Positions 1-12,120 are shown, counted from the stretch's first letter. The stretch: DNA of 64,000 nt from Rhodopseudomonas palustris (GCA_016215605.1 JACRJB010000068.1:1-64000); one strand, 5' to 3'. The notes: generated by a model not told the origin, from the letters alone. Numbers and translations are program-made.

Positions 1-756
<756 letters not shown>

Positions 757-760
757 ATTC

Positions 761-848
761 ACGTTCCGGCCGGGCTCGTCCCGGCCGCGACGTGTTGCGC
801 ATCGACCATCGACGATGTGGATGCCCGGCGCGCGGCCGGGCATGACCA
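761..848. repeat. Intergenic palindromic repeat between atpA and atpG
   Basis: Two arms (about 764-793 and 817-847) are rough reverse complements. Each holds its own small palindrome built on GGCCGGG/CCCGGCC, and the right arm reads GTGGATGCCCGG...GGGCATGACC. The same architecture occurs at 49884-49973, so this is a member of a dispersed family. It lies within an operon, so the mRNA should carry a strong hairpin here. Confidence 0.75.
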
Positions 849-899
849 GTGTGAGGATTGCGGTCGGATCATCGATCTGATCGCCGGGGTGGACTGAGA

Positions 900-3273
<2,374 letters not shown>

Positions 3274-3282
3274 ACAACTGAG

Positions 3283-3384
3283 CCTCACCCTGAGGAGCCG
3301 GCCGTAGGCCGGCGTCTCGAAGGGTGACGACCACCTCTCTCGTCCTTCGAGGCGCGCGCCGCCGGCGCGCTCCTCAGGACGAGG
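3283..3384. repeat. Intergenic palindromic repeat between atpD and atpC
   Basis: A roughly 100-base imperfect palindrome. The left end reads CCTCACCCTGAGGAGC and the right end GCTCCTCAGGACGAGG. Inner segments GTCTCGAAGGGTGACG and CGTCCTTCGAGGCGC are also complementary, and each half has its own GC-rich hairpin. It fills almost the whole atpD-atpC gap and is a different family from the repeat at 761-848. Confidence 0.8.
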
Positions 3385-3402
3385 TCAGCGGATGAACGAA
3401 CG

Positions 3403-3810
3403 ATGGCCACCTTCCACTTCGATCTGGTTTCGCCCGAAATGGTCGCCTTCTCGGGCGAGGTCGATCAGGTCGACATCCCGGGCGCCGAGGGTGATTTCGG
3501 CGTGCTCGCCGGCCATGCGCCGGTGGTGGCGGTGATCCGTCCGGGCATTTTGACCGTGACCACCGGCGGCTCGCAGCAGAAGATCGTGGTGCTCGGCGGC
3601 ATCGCCGAAGTGTCCGACAAGGGCCTCACCGTGCTGGCCGATGTCGCCACCGCGGCCGCCGATATCGACATGCAGAACTTCGCCGAGACCATCACCACCA
3701 TGGAGCAGCAGCTCCCGGGCAAGGTCGGCGACGAACTCGACAAGTCGATCGAGCGTCTGGACCACTACAAGAGCATCCAGCACCAGCTCTCCACCACCGC
3801 GATGCACTGA
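3403..3810 (+). CDS. atpC: ATP synthase F1 subunit epsilon
   Basis: A 135-residue epsilon subunit of the rotor stalk, which can inhibit ATP hydrolysis. The N-terminal beta-sandwich opens with [12 protein letters not shown] and contains the conserved [17 protein letters not shown] region. The C-terminal helical part ends in [12 protein letters not shown]. It is the last gene of the F1 operon and is followed by a strong terminator. The length is normal for the family. Confidence 0.96.
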   Translation: MATFHFDLVSPEMVAFSGEVDQVDIPGAEGDFGVLAGHAPVVAVIRPGILTVTTGGSQQKIVVLGGIAEVSDKGLTVLADVATAAADIDMQNFAETITTMEQQLPGKVGDELDKSIERLDHYKSIQHQLSTTAMH

Positions 3811-3835
3811 GCCGCGCGCAAGCGTTCAGGTTTCG

Positions 3836-3868
3836 AATGGCCGGGCATCGTCCCGGCCATTTGTTTTT
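3836..3868 (+). terminator. Rho-independent terminator of the atp operon
   Basis: Arms AATGGCCGGG (3836-3845) and CCCGGCCATT (3852-3861) form a 10-bp stem with a 6-base loop, followed by a T-rich tail (TTGTTTTT), 25 bases after the atpC stop. Confidence 0.85.
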
Positions 3869-3880
3869 GGCGCGGATGCC

Positions 3881-3980
3881 GTCGTTCCGGGGCGCTTGCA
3901 CAGCAAGCGAACCCGGAACCCAGAGGTTCATGGCACATCGAGATTCCGGGTTCGCCGCTGCGCGGCGCCCCGGAATGACC
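3881..3980. repeat. Intergenic palindromic repeat, CATTCCGGGGCGC-type
   Basis: The ends GTCGTTCCGGGGCGC and GCGCCCCGGAATGAC are near-perfect reverse complements. Inner segments with CGAACCCGGAA and TTCCGGGTTCG are also complementary, giving a long cruciform-capable element between the atp terminator and the rppH stop. Confidence 0.8.
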
Positions 3981-3999
3981 GAGGGGAGACTGGTGTCGC

Positions 4000-4509
4000 C
4001 TAGACGAACCGCGCGAAGCTCTTTGCCACTTCTCGATAGACCTCGCGTCGGAACGGCACCACCAGATCGGCGACGCGATCGAGCCGTTCCCAGCGCCAGG
4101 CGTCGAATTCCGGCGGCATCTCGTTGCGTACGGCGAGCGGGTCGATGTCGCGCTCGTCGCCAGTGAAGCGCAGCGCGAACCATTTCTGGCGCTGGCCGCG
4201 AAACACCGCCAGCCGGTGCGGCGGGCCGTCATAGGGCGGAAAATCGTAAGTCATCCACGCGGTCTCGCCGAGCATCTCGGCGCGCTCCACGCCGGTTTCC
4301 TCCCACAGCTCGCGCATCACCGCCGCCTGCGGCTCTTCATCGGCGTCGATGCCGCCCTGCGGCATCTGCCATTCGAGCCCAGGCAGGATGATCTCCGGGC
4401 CGTCGTCGCGGAAGCGGCGACCGATCAGCACGCGGCCTTCGGCGTTGAACAACGCGATGCCGACGTTGCGCCGGTAGGGGAGTATCTCCGCTGGTGGCCT
4501 GTCGCTCAC
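4000..4509 (-). CDS. rppH: RNA pyrophosphohydrolase (RppH-type Nudix hydrolase), copy 1
   Basis: A 169-residue Nudix hydrolase of the RppH/NudH group. These enzymes remove pyrophosphate from 5'-triphosphorylated RNA, or act on dinucleoside polyphosphates. The Nudix box [10 protein letters not shown]...RELWEETGV occupies about residues 52-74. RppH-specific features are the [10 protein letters not shown] start, EWQMPQGG ahead of the box, [11 protein letters not shown] and a C-terminal VPFRREVY. Its stop codon is 20 bases from a palindromic repeat. Its start overlaps the end of the UDP-glucuronate decarboxylase gene by 4 bases, so the two are translationally coupled. A paralogue lies at 6797-7300. 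Confidence 0.9.
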   Translation of the reverse strand: MSDRPPAEILPYRRNVGIALFNAEGRVLIGRRFRDDGPEIILPGLEWQMPQGGIDADEEPQAAVMRELWEETGVERAEMLGETAWMTYDFPPYDGPPHRLAVFRGQRQKWFALRFTGDERDIDPLAVRNEMPPEFDAWRWERLDRVADLVVPFRREVYREVAKSFARFV

Positions 4510-5453
4510 GACGCCAGCAGCTTGCGGAAGTAACCGATGGTTTCCTTCAACCCGTCGGCGAGCGCGACTTTCGGCTCCCAGCCGAGTTCGCGTCGCGCCA
4601 GCGCAATATCGGGCTGGCGTTGCTTCGGATCGTCGGCCGGCAGCGGCAGCGCGATCAGCTTCGATTTCGAATCCGTCATCTCGATCACCAGTTCGGCGAG
4701 CTGCCGGATGGTGAATTCGACCGGGTTGCCGAGATTGACCGGGCCGATGAACGCGTCGCCGGTCGCCATCAATTTGGCAAAGCCGTCGAGCAGGTCGGTG
4801 ACGTAGCAGAACGAGCGGGTCTGACTGCCGTCGCCGTAGATGGTGATGTCGTTGCCCGACAGCGCCTGCACGATGAAATTGGACACCACGCGGCCGTCAT
4901 TGGGATGCATCCGCGGGCCGTAAGTGTTGAAGATCCGCGCCACCTTGATCCGCACCTTGTGCTGGCGGTGGTAATCGAAGAACAGCGTCTCGGCGGCGCG
5001 CTTGCCCTCGTCGTAGCAGGCGCGGATGCCGAGCGGATTGACGTGGCCCCAATAGCTCTCCGGCTGCGGATGCACATTGGGATCGCCATAGACCTCGCTG
5101 GTCGACGCCTGGAAAATCTTCGCCCGCGTGCGCTTGGCCAGCCCCAGCATGTTGATCGCGCCGTGCACGCTGGTCTTCAGCGTCTGCACCGGATCGTGCT
5201 GGTAGTGGACCGGCGAGGCCGGGCAGGCGAGGTTGTAGATGTCGTCGACCTCGACATAGAGCGGAAAGGTGACGTCGTGGCGCATCACCTCGAAGCGCGG
5301 CGTACCGACGAGGTGCTCGATGTTGCGCCGCCAGCCGGTGAAGTAATTGTCGACGCACAGCACTTCATGGCCTTCGGCCAGCAGCTTGTCGCACAGGTGC
5401 GAGCCGATGAAGCCGGCGCCGCCGCTCACGAGAATTCGTCGAGACAATCGCAT
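4506..5453 (-). CDS. UDP-glucuronate decarboxylase (UDP-xylose synthase), extended SDR
   Basis: A 315-residue extended short-chain dehydrogenase. The NAD-binding GGAGFIGS motif lies at residues 11-18, STSEVYG at about 118-123, and the catalytic Tyr147-x3-Lys151 in YDEGK. The motifs [22 protein letters not shown] and the NPVEFTI loop are hallmarks of UXS enzymes, which convert UDP-glucuronate to UDP-xylose. It overlaps rppH downstream. A divergent putative glycosyltransferase starts 254 bases away, so UDP-xylose may feed a surface polysaccharide or glycosylation step; that link is inference. Confidence 0.88.
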   Translation of the reverse strand: MRLSRRILVSGGAGFIGSHLCDKLLAEGHEVLCVDNYFTGWRRNIEHLVGTPRFEVMRHDVTFPLYVEVDDIYNLACPASPVHYQHDPVQTLKTSVHGAINMLGLAKRTRAKIFQASTSEVYGDPNVHPQPESYWGHVNPLGIRACYDEGKRAAETLFFDYHRQHKVRIKVARIFNTYGPRMHPNDGRVVSNFIVQALSGNDITIYGDGSQTRSFCYVTDLLDGFAKLMATGDAFIGPVNLGNPVEFTIRQLAELVIEMTDSKSKLIALPLPADDPKQRQPDIALARRELGWEPKVALADGLKETIGYFRKLLAS

Positions 5454-5675
5454 CGCTCAGTCCTGGGCAGGGCCTTGTTTGGACGCGCTTTCCGCGCGAA
5501 ACGCCATGGCCCGCAGGTGTCGCGACGGCCGTTGTCGGCCGCATTGAATGGCAAGAAACCCCATGCTAGGCAAGCGCCGAAACCGGCTCCGGCCGGCGCT
5601 CCCGCCGCGCGTCCCGGCCGCGTCGACCTCCGGATCGTTCCGATCCGTTCGACCTCGGGGTTCGAGCCTCCCCGA

Positions 5676-5706
5676 AGGCGATCTCACGCAAGAGGCGATC
5701 TCACGC
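5676..5706 (+). repeat. 14-bp tandem direct repeat before the start codon at 5708
   Basis: AGGCGATCTCACGC occurs at 5676-5689 and again at 5693-5706 with a 17-base period. The second copy ends one base before the ATG and overlaps the position of the ribosome binding site. Confidence 0.6.
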
Positions 5707-5707
5707 G

Positions 5708-6784
5708 ATGACCGCGCCCGTCGATACCTCTCAGGCTCGAATCCTCGAGATCGGCGGCGGCTATTTCAAGCTGCAGTATCCGGAGCGCACCACCTGCCTG
5801 TGGACCTGGACCAAGCTCACCAATGATTTCGGCGAGCTCGACGGCTTCTCGACGCCCGACCGGATATGGCGCGAGCTGCGCGCCGCGCGCGACGGCAAAT
5901 ACGACGTCGTCGTGGTCAACACGCTGCGCTATTCGCCGTGGCATCCGCGCTATTGGGCGCGCGGCATCTTCTATACGCCGGCCAATCCCTGGGCGTCGCT
6001 GACGCGGCAGTTCGGCCCCAGCATGCTGCGCTGGCTGAACGTGCCGGTGCCGCTGGTCGCGGTCGAGATGGACGATTCATTCGGGATCTCGAAGAGCAGC
6101 GTGTTCCTGCTCGACAAGGCCAAGGCGTATTTCAAGCGCGAGCTGCCGGCCGACAAATGGCAGGTGTTGTACGGCAACATCCATCCGCATCTGCCGACGC
6201 TGCGCTACCGCCGCAACGAGAAATGGCGCCGCCGGATCGACCGGCTGCAGCCGATCTCGCTGCCGCAATTCAGGTACGACGAGCGCTGGCGCGATGCGCC
6301 GTTTCCGGAAAAGACCCACGACCTGTTCTTCTCAGGGGCGGTCGATGGCAATTCGACGGTCCGCGCCGCCGGCCTGCCGGACCTCGAACGGCTGCGCGAG
6401 ATGGGCGTGCGGATCGATCAGCCGACCGAGCGGCTGCCTTACGACGCCTTCATGGAGCGGATGTCGCATTCCTGGCTGGCGTGGTCACCGGAGGGCATGG
6501 GCTGGGACTGCTATCGCCACTACGAGGCGCCGATCGTGCAGGCGGTGCCGGTGATGAACAATCCGACCATCGTGCGCCACGCCCCGCTGCTGTCCGGCGT
6601 GCACGGCGTCTATTACGACATCGAGCCGGGCGGACTCGAGCGCGCCGTCATGGCGGCGCTGGCCGACAAGGACAGATTGCGCGCCATGGCGCTGGCGGCG
6701 CGCGCCCACGTGTTCGCGCATCACACCGTGAAGGCGCATTGCGACCATATCCTGCAGGCGGCGCTGTCGGCGGATCGGGCCTGA
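5708..6784 (+). CDS. Putative glycosyltransferase (GT-B/CgeB-like C-terminus)
   Basis: A 358-residue soluble protein with no signal peptide or membrane segment. The N-terminal half is not assigned to a family. The C-terminal third (SHSWLAWSPEGMGWDCYRHYE, then a glycine-rich region and a final RAMALAARAHVFAHHT helix) resembles the acceptor end of GT-B glycosyltransferases of the CgeB/family 1 type. In those, an Asp/Glu-containing motif followed by PIVQAVPVMNN binds the sugar nucleotide. It is divergent from the UDP-xylose synthase gene, which suggests a possible donor. The start follows a short tandem repeat. The functional call is a family-level guess only. Confidence 0.55.
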   Translation: MTAPVDTSQARILEIGGGYFKLQYPERTTCLWTWTKLTNDFGELDGFSTPDRIWRELRAARDGKYDVVVVNTLRYSPWHPRYWARGIFYTPANPWASLTRQFGPSMLRWLNVPVPLVAVEMDDSFGISKSSVFLLDKAKAYFKRELPADKWQVLYGNIHPHLPTLRYRRNEKWRRRIDRLQPISLPQFRYDERWRDAPFPEKTHDLFFSGAVDGNSTVRAAGLPDLERLREMGVRIDQPTERLPYDAFMERMSHSWLAWSPEGMGWDCYRHYEAPIVQAVPVMNNPTIVRHAPLLSGVHGVYYDIEPGGLERAVMAALADKDRLRAMALAARAHVFAHHTVKAHCDHILQAALSADRA

Positions 6785-6796
6785 CCGCGTAGCGGC

Positions 6797-7300
6797 TCAG
6801 ACGGCAGCGGCGAGCTGCGAGAACTCCTTCACCACCCGCTCATAGACCGGGCGTTTGAACGGCACGATCAGATCGGGCAGATTCTGCATCGGCTCCCAGC
6901 GCCAGCTGATGAATTCCGGCTTGTGACCGCCGGGCGCCGCGACATCGATTTCGGAATCCGCACCGGTGAAGCGCACGGCGAACCATTTCTGGCGCTGGCC
7001 GCGGTAGCGGCCCTTCCAGGCGCGCCCGGCGACGGTGCGCGGGATGTCGTAGATCAGCCATTCGGGGACTTCGCCGATCTTCTCGACCGAGCGGACGTTG
7101 GTCTCCTCGTACAGCTCGCGCTTGGCGGCTTCCCAGGTGTCTTCGCCGGGATCGACGCCGCCTTGCGGCATCTGCCAGACGTGGGTCTCGTCGACATGCT
7201 CGATGCCGCCGGCGCGACGCCCGATGAAGACGAGACCCGCCCGGTTGATCAGCATCATGCCGACGCATGTTCGATAGGGCAGGTCTTCGTAGCGCGCCAT
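6797..7300 (-). CDS. rppH: RNA pyrophosphohydrolase (RppH-type Nudix hydrolase), copy 2
   Basis: A 167-residue Nudix protein closely resembling the one at 4000-4509. It shares the [11 protein letters not shown] start, VWQMPQGG, a Nudix box [10 protein letters not shown]...RELYEETNV at about residues 47-69, [11 protein letters not shown], and [12 protein letters not shown] near the end. The frame extends 32 codons upstream, but the family start is the ATG at 7300. This copy keeps all Nudix glutamates. It is convergent with the glycosyltransferase (12-base gap). Which copy carries the main RNA 5'-end processing role cannot be told from the sequence. Confidence 0.9.
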   Translation of the reverse strand: MARYEDLPYRTCVGMMLINRAGLVFIGRRAGGIEHVDETHVWQMPQGGVDPGEDTWEAAKRELYEETNVRSVEKIGEVPEWLIYDIPRTVAGRAWKGRYRGQRQKWFAVRFTGADSEIDVAAPGGHKPEFISWRWEPMQNLPDLIVPFKRPVYERVVKEFSQLAAAV

Positions 7301-7337
7301 TCGGTCCGTGCCTCGTCCGTCCGCAGAATGCGGGTGC

Positions 7338-7444
7338 TGGAGCGTTTTCGAGCGAAGAGGATACCGTTTCGCGTGAAAGAAAACGCGTCGAATCAATCAC
7401 CTAGAGCTCCGATTCCGATCCTATCAGAACCGCAACTGCTCTAG
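7338..7444. repeat. Dispersed repeat of the GAGCGTTTTCGAGCGAAG family
   Basis: The stretch beginning GGAGCGTTTTCGAGCGAAG and ending in a smaller palindrome (CTAGAGC at 7401-7407, GCTCTAG at 7438-7444) matches from memory an intergenic repeat common in Rhizobiales genomes. The last bases supply the TAG stop codon of the minus-strand deacetylase gene at 7441. No search was run. Confidence 0.65.
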
Positions 7445-8661
7445 GTTGATTTTGATTTCAGCATCGCCGTTGTCAATGGCACCAGCAGGATGCCGCGGCT
7501 TTCCAAGCTCTTGCTCCAGCTAACAATTCGTTCAATCGACACCGGCAGCGCCGAGGCCGTGCCGATGGCATTGCCGCGCTCCTTGGCCAGGGCCTCGAGC
7601 CGCGCCAGCGCCTTGTCGATTTCGGCGGCGGTCGGAACCGTGTCGATGGCGAGATCGGAGCGGCCGAACGGCATCGCCAGCGATTTGGCGAGGCTCGGCG
7701 CGACGCTGCGCGGCGCCGAACCGTCATCGAGGTAGCCCAACCCGCGCTTGGCCGCTTCGCGAATGATCGGCTGCATCGCGGCTTCGGTGGCGACGAAGCG
7801 CGAGCCCATGAAATTCGACAGACCGACATAGCCCTGGATCCGGCTCAGATGCCAGTTCAGGCGGTCGAGATTCTGCTCCGGCGCGCCGGAGGTCAGCAGC
7901 GTCTGCGGGCCGGGATCATTGTCGGGATAGTCGAACGGCTCCATCGGGATCTGCAACAGCACCTCGTGCTGCTTGGCCCGCGCCTGCTCGACCAGCTTGC
8001 CGGGCTCCGAGCCGTAGGGCGTGAACGCCAGCGTTACCGCGCGCGGCAGCTTCATCACCGCATCGTTGGTGCGTGCCGCGCCGACGCCGAGGCCGGTGAC
8101 GACGATGCCGATGGTCGGCATCTTGTCGGCCTTGGCGCGCTCGGCCTCAGTGGACATCGCGTAGGCGGAAAACGGCTTCAGCGAACCGGCCATGACCGGG
8201 ATCATGCCGTAGCGCGACTGCTCCAGCAGCCGCGGATTGATCCCGCCGGCCATCGCCGGCTGCTCGGCCGGCGGGGCCTCGGTCTTGTCGTCGACCCCGG
8301 TCGAGACCACGACGTCCTGACGGGTCCCCTTGGAACCGTCGATGATGGTGATGGTCTTCTGCCCGGCCGGAGCCGCATCCTTGGCCTCGGCATGCTGGGA
8401 TTTCTCCGGCTTGGCGGCAGCGGCCTTGTCGGCAGGGGCGGAGGCTTCCTTCTTGTCGTCGGGCGCCGGCGGCTTGAGGGTGATCCGGGCCACCGGTTCG
8501 CCGCCGAGCGGGTCGTTGTTGAACAGAGCGAAACCGAGAAAGGTCAGCAGGAACAGGCCGAGCACGGTCGCAATCGCCTGCGTAGCGGTGAACGGCAAAC
8601 GGAAGCGGCGCAGCCGCCCGCGCTTCTGACCCAGCGGTGTGCTCAGTTCGTCCGCCGACAC
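7441..8661 (-). CDS. Divergent polysaccharide deacetylase family protein (YibQ-like)
   Basis: A 406-residue protein. It has a short basic cytoplasmic N-terminus, one membrane segment at about residues 26-46 (ATVLGLFLLTFLGFALF), and a low-complexity Ala/Lys/Pro linker at about 60-130. A C-terminal DUF610/divergent polysaccharide deacetylase domain begins near MPTIGIVVTGLGVG. Motifs such as VTLAFTPYG, EVLLQIPMEPFDYP and a YLDDGSAP region are characteristic. The domain is probably periplasmic and its substrate is unknown. It lies downstream of ctpA and envC in the same orientation, a common arrangement in this group, separated from ctpA by a terminator. Its stop codon is inside a repeat. Confidence 0.82.
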   Translation of the reverse strand: MSADELSTPLGQKRGRLRRFRLPFTATQAIATVLGLFLLTFLGFALFNNDPLGGEPVARITLKPPAPDDKKEASAPADKAAAAKPEKSQHAEAKDAAPAGQKTITIIDGSKGTRQDVVVSTGVDDKTEAPPAEQPAMAGGINPRLLEQSRYGMIPVMAGSLKPFSAYAMSTEAERAKADKMPTIGIVVTGLGVGAARTNDAVMKLPRAVTLAFTPYGSEPGKLVEQARAKQHEVLLQIPMEPFDYPDNDPGPQTLLTSGAPEQNLDRLNWHLSRIQGYVGLSNFMGSRFVATEAAMQPIIREAAKRGLGYLDDGSAPRSVAPSLAKSLAMPFGRSDLAIDTVPTAAEIDKALARLEALAKERGNAIGTASALPVSIERIVSWSKSLESRGILLVPLTTAMLKSKST

Positions 8662-8756
8662 AGCCGTTCGTCTCCCGAATCACCTGCCACGACGATACCA
8701 CGTCGCTGCGAGCGGGCGGCATCACCGGCCGGTCTCCCCGGTGGCCAGCGCCCAGC

Positions 8757-8784
8757 AAAAAGGGCGGCCCGAGAGCCGCCCTTT
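8757..8784 (-). terminator. Rho-independent terminator after ctpA
   Basis: Arms AAAGGGCGGC (8759-8768) and GCCGCCCTTT (8775-8784) form a 10-bp stem with a 6-base loop. Read on the minus strand the stem is followed by a T run (8757-8761), 28 bases after the ctpA stop. Confidence 0.85.
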
Positions 8785-8811
8785 GCAGAAAAACCGTGAA
8801 ACTGGGTCTGG

Positions 8812-10185
8812 TCAGTTGGCGGCCTTGTTAGCAGCCGGCTTGTCGATCGCGGCCTTCTCACCGCTGGCAGGGGCCGCCGGCGAGGTTGCGGTCGCCTTGA
8901 TGCCGTGCAGCAGATCCGCAGCGGTCTTGAGCGCCTTGTCGTCCTTGGCGTCCGGCGGCACGTAGGATTGCGAGCCGGTCTTTTCGTCACCGTCCTGGCC
9001 CTTGAGATGACCGCGCAGCGAGGCTTCGCCCTTGGTGTCGGTGCGCGCCTTGAGATCGTCCGGCACGTCCTGCAGCACCTCGATGTCCGGGGTAATGCCC
9101 TTGGCCTGAATCGATTTGCCGGACGGCGTGTAGTAACGCGCGGTGGTCAGACGCAGCGCGCCGTTGCCAGAGCCGAGCGGGATGATGGTCTGCACCGATC
9201 CCTTGCCGAACGAACGGGTGCCGACCAGCGTCGCGCGCTTGTGGTCCTGCAGCGCGCCCGCGACGATTTCCGACGCCGAAGCCGAGCCGCCGTTGACCAG
9301 CACGATCACCGGCTTGCCCTTGGTGAGATCGCCGGCATGCGCGGAGCGACGCTGGGTCTCTTCGGCGTTGCGGCCGCGGGTCGAGACGATCTCGCCGCGA
9401 TCGAGGAAGGTGTCGGAGACGGTGACCGCCTCTTCGAGCAGGCCGCCCGGATTGTTGCGCAGGTCGAGGATGAAGCCCTTCAGCTTGTCGGAGCCGATCT
9501 GATTGGTGAGATTGGCGATCTCCTTCTTCAGGCCCTCGGTGGTCTGCTCGTTGAAGGTGGTGATGCGGATGTAGCCGATGTCGTCGGATTCGACGCGCGC
9601 GCGCACCGAGCGGACCCGGATGTTGTCGCGGACCAGCGTGATCTCGAGCGGATTGTCCTGGCCCTTCCGCATGATCTTGAGCTTGATCTTGGTATTGACC
9701 GGGCCGCGCATCTTCTCGACCGCTTGATTCAGGGTCAGGCCCTGCACGGCTTCGTCGTCGAGATTGGTGATGATGTCGTTGGCCATGATGCCGGCCTTCG
9801 ACGCCGGGGTATCGTCGATCGGCGACACCACCTTGATCAGGCCGTCTTCCATGGTGACTTCGATGCCGAGGCCGCCGAACTCGCCGCGGGTCTGCACCTG
9901 CATGTCGCGGAAGCTCTTGGCGTCCATGTAGCTCGAATGCGGATCGAGGCCGGTGAGCATGCCGCTGATCGCGGATTCGATCAGCTTGCTGTCGTCCGGC
10001 TTCTCGACGTAGTCGCTGCGCACCCGCTCGAACACGTCACCGAACAGATTGAGCTGGCGATAGGTGTCGGAGGTCGCGGCCCGCGCGGTCGAGCCCATCA
10101 GCACCGAACGCGGCTGGGTGACGAAAAGTGTCAGCGCGGCACCCGTGACGGCGCTGAGAAGAATTACCGAAGTCTTGCGCATCAT
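8812..10185 (-). CDS. ctpA: C-terminal processing peptidase, S41 family (CtpA)
   Basis: A 457-residue periplasmic serine protease. An N-terminal signal/anchor segment (VILLSAVTGAALTLFV) is followed by the S41 N-terminal helix region, a PDZ domain at about 95-180 (GLGIEVTMEDGLIKVVSPI) and the catalytic domain. The NGGSASASEIVAGAL motif holds the nucleophilic Ser at about 303, and FGKGSVQT holds the general-base Lys. The tail after about residue 400 is low-complexity Ala/Lys. The start overlaps the stop of the EnvC-like gene in an ATGA, so the two are coupled. S41 proteases of this type cut tails of murein hydrolases or other envelope proteins. A second copy lies at 48483-49844. Confidence 0.92.
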   Translation of the reverse strand: MMRKTSVILLSAVTGAALTLFVTQPRSVLMGSTARAATSDTYRQLNLFGDVFERVRSDYVEKPDDSKLIESAISGMLTGLDPHSSYMDAKSFRDMQVQTRGEFGGLGIEVTMEDGLIKVVSPIDDTPASKAGIMANDIITNLDDEAVQGLTLNQAVEKMRGPVNTKIKLKIMRKGQDNPLEITLVRDNIRVRSVRARVESDDIGYIRITTFNEQTTEGLKKEIANLTNQIGSDKLKGFILDLRNNPGGLLEEAVTVSDTFLDRGEIVSTRGRNAEETQRRSAHAGDLTKGKPVIVLVNGGSASASEIVAGALQDHKRATLVGTRSFGKGSVQTIIPLGSGNGALRLTTARYYTPSGKSIQAKGITPDIEVLQDVPDDLKARTDTKGEASLRGHLKGQDGDEKTGSQSYVPPDAKDDKALKTAADLLHGIKATATSPAAPASGEKAAIDKPAANKAAN

Positions 10186-11645
10186 CCGCGAACCTTTTCG
10201 CCTTCATTTGCGGCCCACCATGGGCCTGGATCAATGGGAGTGCCGTCCTTACGGAACTCGATATAGAGCACGGGCTGACTGGCGTTCGCCGCCAAGATCG
10301 AAGCGACCTGCGACTTCGATCCCATAGTCGCGACCGGCTCCCCCGTGAGCACAAACTGGCCGATATTAACCGAAATGCGCTCCATCCCGGCGATCAGGAC
10401 ATGATATCCGCCACCGGCATTGAGGATCAAGAGTTGTCCATAGGAGCGAAAAGGTCCGGCATACACAACCCAGCCGTCACACGGGGTTGTGACCTGTGCG
10501 CCGGGACGGGTGGACAGTGAAATTCCGCGTTCCACCCCGCCGACCCCGTCGGGGCGGCCGAATTCGCGGATCTTGCTGCCGTTGACCGGGAAAGCCAGCA
10601 TGCCCTTGGCCGAGGCGAAGGCGACCGCCGGGCTGAGCCGGCCGGGATCCTTCAGCGCCGCCAGATTGGGCTGGCCGTTCAGCGCCACCGGGCTACCCTT
10701 CTGGCTGGCGGTCGCGGCGGCCTTGGCGGCGCTCTTGAGGTCCTGCTCCATCTTGGCGATCAGGCCCTGCAGGCTGTCGACCTGACGCGACAGCGTCAGC
10801 GCGCGGGAGCGCTCGGTCTCGATGTCCTTCTCGACCGCGCTTTGCTTGCGCTGGCGTTCGTCGATCAGCGCGGCGAGCCGGGTCTGGTCCGCGGTCATGT
10901 TGCCGCGGTCGGCGGCGAGCTGGTCTCGCTCGGCCGCGATCGTCTTGCGGACGGCGATCAGTTCGCCGAGATCGGTGGCCAGACGGTCGGCGCGCTCGCG
11001 CAGATCGGGCACGACGGCGCCGAGCAGGATCGCGGTCCGCAGTGACTGCAGCGCATCTTCGGGCCGCACCAGCAGCGCCGGAGGGGCTCGGCGCCCGGCG
11101 CGCTGCAGGGCCGCCAGCACTTCGCCTATTTCGCCGCGGCGCTGCTCGAGCGAGGTGCGGATCTGGGTTTCGCGGGCGTCGAGCGGGACGAGCCGCGCTT
11201 CCGCATCGCCGATCCGGGTCTCGACCGCGCGCACCTTGGCGGCGATGTCGATCAGCTGCTGATTGAGTTTGGTGCGATCCTCGCCGATCGCGGCGAGGTC
11301 GGCCCGCAGCTTGTCCTGAAGCTCGGCGGCGCGCTTTTGCTGCGCGCGCGCAGCTTCCAGCTCCTGCTCGCGCTGCCGGATCAGATCGACGGTCGGCGAC
11401 GGCATCGCTGACGGTGCGGTCTGCGCCTGCGCAGCACTGACGGTCGCACTGGACGTCAGCGCGCCGAGTCCCAGCGCCAACAGGCCCGGCGGAAGCGCCG
11501 TCGCAAATCCGCCCGACACTAGGCTCGCCGACAGCAGCGCGACCGACGGCCAGCCCGCGCCCGAGGCTCCGCTCTTCGCAGCCGTCGCCAGCTCGTGTTG
11601 AACACAGTCGTGGTGCATGTGATCGCTGCGGCGCTCGCTAGGCAC
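10182..11645 (-). CDS. EnvC-like murein hydrolase activator (coiled coil plus degenerate M23/LytM domain)
   Basis: A 487-residue secreted protein. A hydrophobic N-terminal segment ends near AAQAQT. A long coiled coil (about 85-330, rich in RQREQELEAA-type heptads) and a C-terminal LytM-like domain (about 370-480) follow. At the expected zinc positions the motif reads GGVERGISLSTRPGA and GGYHVLIAGM rather than a histidine/aspartate set. It therefore resembles EnvC proteins that activate amidases instead of cutting murein themselves. It overlaps rlmH upstream by 8 bases and ctpA downstream by 4. A second possible start is the ATG 9 codons in (11618). Confidence 0.85.
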   Translation of the reverse strand: MPSERRSDHMHHDCVQHELATAAKSGASGAGWPSVALLSASLVSGGFATALPPGLLALGLGALTSSATVSAAQAQTAPSAMPSPTVDLIRQREQELEAARAQQKRAAELQDKLRADLAAIGEDRTKLNQQLIDIAAKVRAVETRIGDAEARLVPLDARETQIRTSLEQRRGEIGEVLAALQRAGRRAPPALLVRPEDALQSLRTAILLGAVVPDLRERADRLATDLGELIAVRKTIAAERDQLAADRGNMTADQTRLAALIDERQRKQSAVEKDIETERSRALTLSRQVDSLQGLIAKMEQDLKSAAKAAATASQKGSPVALNGQPNLAALKDPGRLSPAVAFASAKGMLAFPVNGSKIREFGRPDGVGGVERGISLSTRPGAQVTTPCDGWVVYAGPFRSYGQLLILNAGGGYHVLIAGMERISVNIGQFVLTGEPVATMGSKSQVASILAANASQPVLYIEFRKDGTPIDPGPWWAANEGEKVRG

Positions 11646-12120
11646 GATGATAAGGGTGTCCCGCCAAAATCGTCGCGGCCCGGTAGATCTGCTCCAGCAG
11701 CATCACGCGGACCATTTGGTGCGGCCAAGTCGCGGCACCGAACGACAAGCACAGCTTTGCCTTGCGCCGCAATTCAGGCAAAAGTCCGTCCGCCCCGCCA
11801 ATCACGAAAATAGTACCGGGCACCGATTCATCCCGCCAACGGCCGAGCTGGGCGGCGAAGGCCGCGCTGTCGACGCTCTTGCCGCGCTCGTCGAGGGTGA
11901 CCAGCGCGCTGCCGTCAGGAACCAGTGTGGCGATGGCGGCGGCTTCCTCCGCCATCCGTGCGGCCGCCTCGCGGGCCCGGCTCTCGCTGATTTCATGGAT
12001 GTCGAGGCCGCGAAAGCCGAGCTTGCGGCCGATGTCATCGAACCGCGCGCGATAGCGCTCGGCGAGTTCGCGTTCGGGGCCTTGTTTGAGTTTGCCGATG
12101 GCAATCACGGTCAATCGCAT
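11638..12120 (-). CDS. rlmH: 23S rRNA (pseudouridine1915-N3)-methyltransferase RlmH
   Basis: A 160-residue SPOUT methyltransferase that modifies pseudouridine 1915 in helix 69 of 23S rRNA. The family start MRLTVIAIGKLKQGPERELA, the SAM-binding knot FVIGGADGL and the C-terminal LSFGAATWPHQMVRVMLLEQ with IYRA and GHPYHR are all present. The length is normal. It follows rsfS in the conserved nadD-rsfS-rlmH order. Confidence 0.95.
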   Translation of the reverse strand: MRLTVIAIGKLKQGPERELAERYRARFDDIGRKLGFRGLDIHEISESRAREAAARMAEEAAAIATLVPDGSALVTLDERGKSVDSAAFAAQLGRWRDESVPGTIFVIGGADGLLPELRRKAKLCLSFGAATWPHQMVRVMLLEQIYRAATILAGHPYHRA

